Positions 1 to 5,073 of a stretch of 5,073 nucleotides of DNA are shown here, piece by piece. Under the pieces are notes generated by a model. It had not been told where the DNA came from. It saw only the letters and a list, made by a program, of their open reading frames with translations, and made no database searches. Source of the DNA: Flavobacterium sp. (lineage in GTDB: Bacteria; Bacteroidota; Bacteroidia; Flavobacteriales; Flavobacteriaceae). Each line of letters opens with the position of its first letter. Position 1 is the stretch's first letter. Made by a program: the position numbers and the translations under genes. Location of the stretch: contig JAUXNR010000852.1 of the NCBI GenBank assembly GCA_030682755.1, positions 1 through 5,073 on the forward strand, given 5' to 3'.

Positions 1-1263
1 TGTGCTTTCCGGTTCGCCTTCAAAATCTAAAATGTAAAAATCGTCACCGTTCACCAACACTTGTCCCAAATGATAATCGCCGTGAATTCTGATGCGTTCC
101 GATTTCATTTTCGTCCAATCGAAATCGACAAAATGTTTTCGGACTAACTTCTTATTTTCCATAAATTGATGAGCCAATTCCAACGCCAATCCGTCCAATT
201 TATGCAAACTGTTTTCTATAATATTCAACCGATTTTGAAACTGATACAACATTCTATTTTTCAACCAAACGGTATAATCGCCGTTGTAAGTGGTTGGTGT
301 AAAAGCCGTTTCGTGAATGTCGCTTCCTAACGCAATGTGCATTTCTGCTGTTCGCAAAGCAAGTGTTTGAATCCGTAAAAACAAACTCAAACCGACCCAA
401 TCAATAATTTCGGGCGGAATTTCATTAATTCGCAACCGTTTAAACATTGCAATATCGGGTAATTTATCGATTTTAATTTTTTTGCGTTTCAAATTATCAA
501 AAACACCATCAATTTGTTCGAGCATAAATTTCCACGCATCGCCTTGATTCGAAACTAATTCTTGCATCAAACCGAGCGTAATATTTCCTTCGGCCAAAGC
601 CAAATTGATACTTCCGGTATAGCGTGGTGTATTTTCAAAATGCATTCGTTCTGTCAAAAAACGACTGATTTCATAATCGGGATTTGTGCTGACATAAATT
701 CGTCTGAAAATCTTCAACACAAACGAATCATTGTAAATAATTGACGTATTACTTTGCTCCAATCCCATAAATCGTGAAGATTGATAATCCTCTTTTTCAA
801 TGGTTGAACCTTTATGAAAAACCAATTTCAATCCGGGTGTTTCTTTTGACTTTACAATATTATCAAACAACAACTTACGGAAATCTTCTTGATGTAAAGC
901 ATCAACTAAATAACCGGTTTGTTTTCCCATCACAACCGGAGCGATAACGGTACTTGTATCCAATTCTTCTTTGGACATAAAAGCCAACGGCATAAAATAA
1001 TGTTGGTAAAACGCTTCTTTGAAATTCACTTCCAACAACACACCATAATAGGTGTTTTTCTTTGAAGTTATCTTAAACTGATCAACCACCTCGATGTACT
1101 TTAACGTACTCGCTTTTCCACCATACCACCGTTTGTTGATGATATAATTTTCTAAAATATCCGAAGAAAAAACCTTGACAAAATCATCATCTTCAAAACA
1201 AGTTTCCCACGTTGTTTTAAATTCAAACGTGCTCGTAAAAGTATCTTGGTTGGTTGTATCCAT
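1..1263 (-). CDS. mak: Maltokinase-like protein (Mak), 3' end cut off by window edge
   Basis: The frame starts with the ATG at 1263-1261 and stays open for 421 codons to the left edge, so the C-terminus is missing. The predicted reaction is maltose + ATP to maltose-1-phosphate, the donor used by GlgE, in the cytoplasm. What is visible: the N-terminal cap motif RWYGGK (residues 45-50); VLKIFRR with NPDYEISRFL (about 182-203), an ATP-binding region; NQGDAWKFMLEQID (about 239-252); LRTAEMHIALG (about 303-313); the catalytic motif HGDYHLGQ (394-401), with D396 as likely base; and ILDFEGEP (411-418), with D413 as likely metal ligand. These are hallmarks of the aminoglycoside-phosphotransferase-like Mak family. 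HGDYH lies further from the start than I expect for the roughly 455-residue actinobacterial Mak. It is more like the long kinase half of TreS-Mak fusions, but here the kinase has its own start. Its ATG overlaps the glgE stop (TAATG), suggesting translational coupling. The family is clear; maltose as substrate is inferred from motifs and neighbour. Confidence 0.85.
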   Translation of the reverse strand, partial: MDTTNQDTFTSTFEFKTTWETCFEDDDFVKVFSSDILENYIINKRWYGGKASTLKYIEVVDQFKITSKKNTYYGVLLEVNFKEAFYQHYFMPLAFMSKEELDTSTVIAPVVMGKQTGYLVDALHQEDFRKLLFDNIVKSKETPGLKLVFHKGSTIEKEDYQSSRFMGLEQSNTSIIYNDSFVLKIFRRIYVSTNPDYEISRFLTERMHFENTPRYTGSINLALAEGNITLGLMQELVSNQGDAWKFMLEQIDGVFDNLKRKKIKIDKLPDIAMFKRLRINEIPPEIIDWVGLSLFLRIQTLALRTAEMHIALGSDIHETAFTPTTYNGDYTVWLKNRMLYQFQNRLNIIENSLHKLDGLALELAHQFMENKKLVRKHFVDFDWTKMKSERIRIHGDYHLGQVLVNGDDFYILDFEGEPEST

Positions 1264-3197
1264 TATCGTTCAATTTTAAATAAATGAAAAGGTAAAGCAG
1301 GATGTAATTCAACAAAATTCCACTCTCTATCCCAATAGTAACTGTTTCCGGTGATTAAATCGGTCACTCGGACAGGTTTATTTCCAATTTCTTCCAAAGG
1401 CAAACGAACCACAGCTTGCAATGGATTTTGAGCATTCAAACTACAAACCATCAACGTATGATCGGTTTTGGCATCATTAAATTTATAATACGCAATCAAT
1501 TGTTCATTATCCGTTTTACAAAACACAATATTATTGGTTTGTTGCAAGGATTCTTGCTGTTTTCGGATGTGATTGATACGAGTAATCAACGTAGTCAATT
1601 TGTTCTTTGCTTCCCAATCCCAATGATAAACTTCGTATTTCTCCGAATTCAAATATTCTTCTTTTCCTTTTGCCATTGGTTGATGCACCAAAAATTCATA
1701 AGCAGGACCATAAATCCCAACACTTGAACTCAATGTCGCAGCAAGAAAATATTTCTGTAAATAAACCGATTCATTTCCGGTTTGCAACGCAAAAGGCAGA
1801 ATATCAGGCGTATTTGGCCAAAAATTAGGGCGGAAAAACTCCTTTTGTTCCGTTTGCGTTAATTCCGTGACATATTCAATCAATTCGGCTTTCGTATTTC
1901 GCCAAGTAAAATAAGTATAAGATTGCGAAAAACCTTGTTTCGCCAATTCATTCATAATTTTCGGTCGGGTAAAAGCTTCCGATAAAAACAACACATCCGG
2001 ATGTTTTTTCTTAATCTCGCCTATCAACCATCCCCAGAAATAAAAGGGTTTGGTATGTGGATTATCAACACGATAGACTTTAATTCCACATTCTTCAATC
2101 CAAAACAAAGCCACGTCTAACAATTCTTTCCATAAATTTTTCCAATCGCCGCTTTCAAAATAAATCGGCTGAATATCTTGGTATTTTTTTGGTGGATTTT
2201 CGGCATATTGCACCGTTCCGTCCGGACGCCATTTAAACCATTGCGGAAAATCTTTCACATACGGATGATCGGGAGCGGCTTGCAACGCATAATCCATCGC
2301 GATTTCAATTCCCATTGATTGGGCCTTTTTAACTAACGCTTTAAAATCATCAATTGTTCCCAATTCCGGATGAGTTGATTTATGTCCGCCATGCTTGGAA
2401 CCAATTCCCCACGGCGAACCCACATCACCTTTTTCAGCCGTAGTAGCATTGTTTTTTCCTTTGCGATTCACTTCTCCAATTGGATGAATCGGCGGGAAAT
2501 ACAACGTATCAAAACCCATTTCAACCACTCGTGGCAATAATCGTTCACAATCTTTAAACGTTCCGTGTTTGCCGGGAGTTTCCGAAGCCGAACGTGGAAA
2601 AAATTCATACCAAGTACTAAACAAAGCTTTTTTTCGATCCACATAAACCTTCAATTCCGCAGAAGAATTCGCCAATGTTCGAGTTGGATATTTCTTAAAA
2701 ATCTGATGTAACTCATCTGACAACGCAATGGCTATCGCTGAATCATATAATTTGGCATCTTGAAATGCTTTGATGGCTGCATTCAAATATACTTTTTCTT
2801 CTTTTGTAACTTCTTTTAAAATGGCTTGGCAGTACTCTGCTCCTTCCAACAACTCCGATTTAACGTGTTGATTATCGTTAATTTTTCGTTCGGTTCCGTG
2901 TTGCCAATTCAACGCATAATCTACCCAACCTTCAATAAAATAGGAATAAAAACCTTGTTTTTCAACAACAAATTCGGCTTCCCATTCATCATTTTCGGTG
3001 GGTGTCATTCGCACTTCACTCCACTTTTTTTCTTTTTCATGTTTAAATTTCACACAACATTCCACAACATCGTGACCGTCGGAAAATACGTGAGCAGATA
3101 CATTAACTGTTTGGTTGATAATTCGCTTTATAAAAAAAGAACCTCCGTCTAACTGAGGCTTTACACTTTCAATAATGATACGCGTCTGATTTTGCAT
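1263..3197 (-). CDS. glgE: GlgE: alpha-1,4-glucan:maltose-1-phosphate maltosyltransferase
   Basis: This 644-residue cytoplasmic enzyme of family GH13_3 transfers maltosyl units from maltose-1-phosphate to the non-reducing end of alpha-1,4-glucan. The order is an N-terminal beta domain (about 1-110), a helical insert (about 112-180), a TIM barrel (about 190-555) and a C-terminal beta domain (about 556-644). Family motifs visible are FPPIHPIG (234-241), SPWGIGS (261-267), GGHKSTHPELGT (270-281), MDYALQAAPDHPY (301-313) and ENPPKKYQDIQPI (333-345). The expected catalytic residues are present: nucleophile D378 in RVDNPHTKP, acid/base E407 in FLSEAFTRP, and transition-state aspartate D465 in NTPDIL. 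The start fits because the family's opening strand (RIIIESVKPQLDGG) begins at residue 6. Length is close to the family's usual 650-700 residues and no domain is missing. Its stop overlaps the start of the downstream maltokinase gene, and it is divergent from the hydrolase. The function is very secure from the sequence. Confidence 0.96.
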   Translation of the reverse strand: MQNQTRIIIESVKPQLDGGSFFIKRIINQTVNVSAHVFSDGHDVVECCVKFKHEKEKKWSEVRMTPTENDEWEAEFVVEKQGFYSYFIEGWVDYALNWQHGTERKINDNQHVKSELLEGAEYCQAILKEVTKEEKVYLNAAIKAFQDAKLYDSAIAIALSDELHQIFKKYPTRTLANSSAELKVYVDRKKALFSTWYEFFPRSASETPGKHGTFKDCERLLPRVVEMGFDTLYFPPIHPIGEVNRKGKNNATTAEKGDVGSPWGIGSKHGGHKSTHPELGTIDDFKALVKKAQSMGIEIAMDYALQAAPDHPYVKDFPQWFKWRPDGTVQYAENPPKKYQDIQPIYFESGDWKNLWKELLDVALFWIEECGIKVYRVDNPHTKPFYFWGWLIGEIKKKHPDVLFLSEAFTRPKIMNELAKQGFSQSYTYFTWRNTKAELIEYVTELTQTEQKEFFRPNFWPNTPDILPFALQTGNESVYLQKYFLAATLSSSVGIYGPAYEFLVHQPMAKGKEEYLNSEKYEVYHWDWEAKNKLTTLITRINHIRKQQESLQQTNNIVFCKTDNEQLIAYYKFNDAKTDHTLMVCSLNAQNPLQAVVRLPLEEIGNKPVRVTDLITGNSYYWDREWNFVELHPALPFHLFKIER

Positions 3198-3271
3198 TTT
3201 AAGTAATTTTTATGAACTCTAAATTTATAAAAAATAAAATTAAATCTTACCTTTCGTTAAATTTTATTGAA
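3198..3271. promoter_or_regulatory. Divergent intergenic region, probable promoters for glgE and the hydrolase
   Basis: If the hydrolase starts at 3272, the two divergent genes are separated by 74 bp of very A/T-rich DNA, which must hold or overlap both promoters. One plus-strand octamer at 3248-3255 (TACCTTTC) differs by one base from the Bacteroidota -7 consensus TAnnTTTG. A minus-strand TAAATTTA near the glgE start also has one mismatch. I could not find a well-spaced -33 TTG for either, so no exact promoter is claimed. Neither gene has a Shine-Dalgarno sequence; both have A/T-rich leaders, as is usual in this phylum. Confidence 0.4.
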
Positions 3272-4135
3272 ATGTCAAAAAAAACCAAATCTGACAATCA
3301 ATCCTTGCAGATTCCGAAGCCAATTCTCTTAACCGCTAGATTTTTACAAGCAATTTCACCAAAATTGGCTACGCAATTTGCCGCAAAACTTTTCACAACT
3401 CCTATAAAATATAAGATTCCGAAACGAGAATTTGAAATGGATAAACAAAGTGTCCAAAAAGATATCCTGATTCCTTCCATCAACAAAACAATCAAAGCCT
3501 ACCAATACGGTAACAGTCCAAAAAAGATTTTACTTGTTCACGGATGGTCGGGTCGCGGCACACAATTAGTCAAAATTGCCGATGAACTCATCGAACTTGG
3601 CTATTCCACGCTCAGTTTTGATGCTCCCGCACACGGTAAAAGCAAAGGAAATTCGTCCATTATGACGGAGTTTATCGCTTCCATCATCGAACTCGACAAA
3701 CAATTCGGTCCGTTTGAATTTGCCATCGGTCACTCGTTGGGCGGCATGTCCATCATCAACGCCATCAAGCAAAACCTAAATATCAAAAAAGCCGTAATTA
3801 TAGGTAGTGGCGACTTAATTCAAGATATTATCGACGATTTTATCCGAAATTTACGCCTCAAACCGGAGATCGGTGACAGAATGCGAAATCATTTCGAGAA
3901 AAAATTTGGCGAACCCATGAACAATTATTCCACATCGGCTGTTTCCAAAAATATCGAAACACCGGTTTTAATCATTCACGACAACGACGATCACGATGTC
4001 AATGTAAAATGTGCACACAATATTCACAGCCATCTAAAAAACAGCAAATTAATGATAACCAATCATTTAGGACATAGGAAAATTTTAGGAAATCAAAAAG
4101 TAATCGATGAAATTAAAGAATTTATAAGAAGCTAA
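3272..4135 (+). CDS. Alpha/beta-hydrolase of unknown substrate
   Basis: This is a 287-residue alpha/beta-hydrolase counted from the ATG at 3272. Visible motifs are LLVHGWSGRG (about 87-96, oxyanion-hole loop), SFDAPAHGKSKG (about 115-126), the nucleophile elbow GHSLGG with S155, VLIIHDNDDHDV with D240 as the likely acid, and HLGHRKIL with H268. The full Ser-Asp-His triad is therefore present. There is no signal peptide, so a cytoplasmic location is likely. An in-frame ATG at 3212 would add 20 residues (MNSKFIKNKI...), but it sits 14 bp from the divergent glgE start and the extension is basic and low in complexity, so I prefer 3272. The stop codon lies within the left end of a downstream repeat. 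The central part, about 3640-3780, uses more ATC and CTC codons than the A/T-rich ends. The motifs do not identify the substrate (ester, lipid or other), and the GlgE genes next door are divergent, so context gives little help. Confidence 0.85.
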   Translation: MSKKTKSDNQSLQIPKPILLTARFLQAISPKLATQFAAKLFTTPIKYKIPKREFEMDKQSVQKDILIPSINKTIKAYQYGNSPKKILLVHGWSGRGTQLVKIADELIELGYSTLSFDAPAHGKSKGNSSIMTEFIASIIELDKQFGPFEFAIGHSLGGMSIINAIKQNLNIKKAVIIGSGDLIQDIIDDFIRNLRLKPEIGDRMRNHFEKKFGEPMNNYSTSAVSKNIETPVLIIHDNDDHDVNVKCAHNIHSHLKNSKLMITNHLGHRKILGNQKVIDEIKEFIRS

Positions 4136-4270
4136 TCCGGCTATCCGCTGCAACTCCTCAGCCTTCAAGCCATTTTTCTATTGCTTTTTCGTGGCTTCCG
4201 TTGGTCGCCCCAAAAAGCAAAGAAAAATTAGCTTTCAGTCCTGCGGGGTTTCCGCTACTATCCGGGCTAG
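4132..4270. repeat. 139-bp imperfect inverted-repeat element downstream of the hydrolase
   Basis: The ends are CTAATCCGG (4132-4140) and CCGGGCTAG (4262-4270), which match in inverted orientation at 7 of 9 bases. Inside the ends are the related phrases CTATCCGCTG (4141-4150) and TTTCCGCTACTATCC (4249-4263). The centre is a long hairpin (4173-4227). The element is more GC-rich at its ends than the surrounding DNA, carries no plausible gene, and starts within the last sense codon of the hydrolase gene. From memory, elements with CCGGCTATCCGC near one end and CCGCTACTATCCGGGCTAG at the other, around a variable hairpin, recur behind genes in Flavobacterium genomes. I cannot confirm copy number from a single window. 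It resembles a small non-autonomous palindromic repeat; no transposase is present. Confidence 0.7.
4173..4227. terminator. Long hairpin inside the repeat, possible bidirectional transcription stop
   Basis: The left arm TTTTTCTATTGCTTTTT (4173-4189) pairs with the right arm AAAAAGCAAAGAAAAA (4212-4227), leaving only A4180 bulged and a 22-base loop (4190-4211). Pairing continues weakly outward (AAGCC at 4167-4171 against AGCTTT at 4230-4235). A transcript could fold this way on either strand. It is not a canonical rho-independent terminator, because the stem is A/U-rich and no T-run follows the right arm. A terminator role for the hydrolase is only a possibility. Confidence 0.3.
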
Positions 4271-4313
4271 AAATTGTGCTAATAAAGAGTGAATATTCAA
4301 AGTAAATTTAAAA

Positions 4314-4342
4314 AATCTGTGCTAATCTGTCCAATCCGTGGC
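4314..4342. repeat. Three tandem AATCTGTG-like units upstream of msrB
   Basis: Three units follow each other: AATCTGTGCT (4314-4323), AATCTGTCC (4324-4332) and AATCCGTGGC (4333-4342). A weaker related piece, AATTGTGCT, lies at 4272-4280. The array ends 15 bp before the msrB start codon, so it would fall in the 5' leader or promoter of that gene. From memory, phrases of the form AATCTGTG-TAATCTGTGGC recur between genes in Bacteroidota, with unknown role. The periodicity is seen directly; dispersal in the genome and any function are not established here. Confidence 0.55.
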
Positions 4343-4357
4343 AAAAAATAAAAAAAT

Positions 4358-4828
4358 ATGAAAAAATTAATGTTAATTCTCACCCTCTTTACCTTAACAG
4401 CCTGTCAAGGACAAAAAAAAGAAACTAAAAAACCCTTAAAAGTAGTGAAAACCGAAGCAGAATGGAAAGCCGAACTCACCCCCGAACAATACGAAGTATT
4501 GCGTGAAAAAGGAACTGAACGAGCTTTCACCGGAGCCTATTGGGATCACTTCGAAAAAGGACAATACGTCTGTGCTGCTTGTGAAAATCCGTTATTCACC
4601 TCACAAACCAAATTCGAATCCGATTGCGGCTGGCCATCGTTTGACCAAGCCATAAAAGGTTCAGTCATTTATGAAAATGATTATAGTTTCGGAATGTCGC
4701 GTGTAGAAGTCATGTGTGCCAATTGTGGTAGTCACCTTGGTCACGTTTTTGATGACGGACCAAAAGAAACAACCGGAAAACGTTTTTGTACTAACTCAAT
4801 TTCTGTCAAATTTATACCTGAAAAATAA
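4358..4828 (+). CDS. msrB: Lipoprotein MsrB, peptide-methionine (R)-S-oxide reductase
   Basis: This 156-residue enzyme reduces methionine-R-sulfoxide in oxidised proteins back to methionine. Residues 1-16 form a short lipoprotein signal: MKK, a hydrophobic stretch, then the lipobox LTAC with C16 as the lipidated residue. It therefore acts in the envelope, attached to a membrane. A lysine-rich linker follows (about 17-30), then the MsrB domain (about 32-153). Zinc ligands are C72/C75 (CAAC) and C120/C123 (CANC). The catalytic cysteine is C144 in RFCTNS, and C90 in DCGWPSF is the likely resolving cysteine. GSHLGHVF (124-131) is also intact. The stretch after C16 (QGQKKETKK) is basic and lacks the acidic surface-export signal described for Capnocytophaga lipoproteins, so a periplasm-facing position is more likely. 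The stop overlaps the start of a second msrB (TAATG). The electron donor, normally thioredoxin-like, is not in the window. Confidence 0.95.
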   Translation: MKKLMLILTLFTLTACQGQKKETKKPLKVVKTEAEWKAELTPEQYEVLREKGTERAFTGAYWDHFEKGQYVCAACENPLFTSQTKFESDCGWPSFDQAIKGSVIYENDYSFGMSRVEVMCANCGSHLGHVFDDGPKETTGKRFCTNSISVKFIPEK

Positions 4829-5073
4829 TGACCTACAAAATTCAAAAAACCGAAGAAGAATGGAAAGCCCAATTAGGCTTAGAAAAATATAAAATCCTCC
4901 GCCAAAAAGGAACCGAATTTCCACACACTGGACAATATAACCTTCATTTCGAAAAAGGAACTTATTGTTGTGCCGCTTGCAATGAACCTTTATTTGAAAG
5001 CAACTCAAAATTCGATGCACATTGCGGTTGGCCATCTTTCGATCAATCCATCCCGGGAAAAGTTGAATACATC
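4828..5073 (+). CDS. msrB: Second MsrB, cytoplasmic, 3' end cut off by window edge
   Basis: The ATG at 4828-4830 shares its first base with the previous stop, and the frame is open for 82 codons to the right edge. The protein starts [17 protein letters not shown], with no signal peptide, and should act in the cytoplasm on methionine-R-sulfoxide in proteins. The first zinc pair is C48/C51 (CAAC) and the likely resolving cysteine is C66 in HCGWPSF. An extra cysteine, C47, precedes the pair. The second zinc pair and the catalytic RFC motif would lie beyond the edge. From TEEEWKA onward it aligns with the upstream lipoprotein MsrB without gaps, 46 of 75 residues identical by my count, so the two look like a tandem duplication followed by divergence and gain or loss of the lipoprotein signal. 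The one-base overlap suggests coupled translation. Complete relatives are about 125-130 residues, so roughly one third is missing. Confidence 0.92.
   Translation, partial: MTYKIQKTEEEWKAQLGLEKYKILRQKGTEFPHTGQYNLHFEKGTYCCAACNEPLFESNSKFDAHCGWPSFDQSIPGKVEYI

Noticed and set aside
562..744. Plus-strand 60-codon open frame
   Set aside because: It lies wholly inside the maltokinase frame on the other strand, which carries strong family motifs; it shows no recognisable domain.
1416..1828. Two overlapping plus-strand open frames opposite glgE
   Set aside because: They are antisense shadows of the GlgE catalytic and C-terminal regions, have phenylalanine- and isoleucine-rich low-information sequence and overlap each other.
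2826..3152. Plus-strand 108-codon frame with a phenylalanine-rich stretch that looks membrane-like
   Set aside because: The hydrophobicity is an artefact of reading lysine/glutamate-rich GlgE codons backwards; it lies opposite the conserved N-terminal domain.
3298..3772. Two minus-strand frames opposite the hydrolase
   Set aside because: Both are antisense to conserved alpha/beta-hydrolase motifs and show no domain of their own.
4274..4310. Possible Bacteroidota promoter: TTG at 4274 and TAAATTTA at 4303 before msrB
   Set aside because: The spacer of 26 bases is longer than the roughly 17-23 I expect, and the -7 box has a mismatch in its last base; too weak to annotate.
4314..4342. CRISPR-like short array
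   Set aside because: The units are 9-10 bp and directly adjacent, with no spacers, and no cas gene is present.
4796..5035. Minus-strand 79-codon frame across the msrB junction
   Set aside because: It is antisense to the second MsrB, including its CAAC zinc motif; its hydrophobic stretch comes from reversed lysine/glutamate codons.

Overview
The window looks like chromosomal DNA from a member of the Flavobacteriaceae (Bacteroidota), probably close to Flavobacterium. The clues are AT-rich DNA with lysine- and asparagine-rich proteins, A/T-rich leaders without Shine-Dalgarno sequences, TAATG stop/start overlaps between adjacent genes, a short-signal lipoprotein, and two non-coding repeats of a kind I recall from Flavobacterium genomes. 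The genus is inferred from these features and not proven.

The left part (1-3197, minus strand) is a two-gene unit of the GlgE alpha-glucan pathway. glgE (3197 to 1263) encodes the maltosyltransferase that lengthens alpha-1,4-glucan using maltose-1-phosphate. It overlaps by one base the start of a maltokinase-like gene (1263 to beyond position 1), whose product would make maltose-1-phosphate from maltose and ATP. The kinase gene has no stop codon in the window and is cut by the left edge. The usual partners TreS (trehalose to maltose) and GlgB (branching) are not visible and may lie beyond that edge.

The middle (3198-4135, plus strand) is a divergently transcribed alpha/beta-hydrolase of unknown substrate, with an intact Ser-Asp-His triad. 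Its first possible ATG lies 14 bp from the glgE start. An ATG 60 bp further in is the more plausible start and leaves a 74-bp A/T-rich divergent promoter region.

The gap 4136-4357 holds no gene. It contains a 139-bp imperfect inverted repeat (4132-4270) with near-matching CTAATCCGG/CCGGGCTAG ends and a long internal hairpin, which also supplies the hydrolase stop codon. After it comes a short array of three AATCTGTG-like units (4314-4342), just before the next gene.

The right part (4358-5073, plus strand) is a tandem pair of MsrB methionine-R-sulfoxide reductases. The first is a lipoprotein for the cell envelope. The second overlaps it by one base, has no signal peptide, and is cut by the right edge. 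Over 75 aligned residues they are about 61% identical, so they look like a duplicated pair split between two compartments.

I did not find a dramatically new system. The most interesting items are the structured repeat, the AATCTGTG array and the two-compartment msrB pair.
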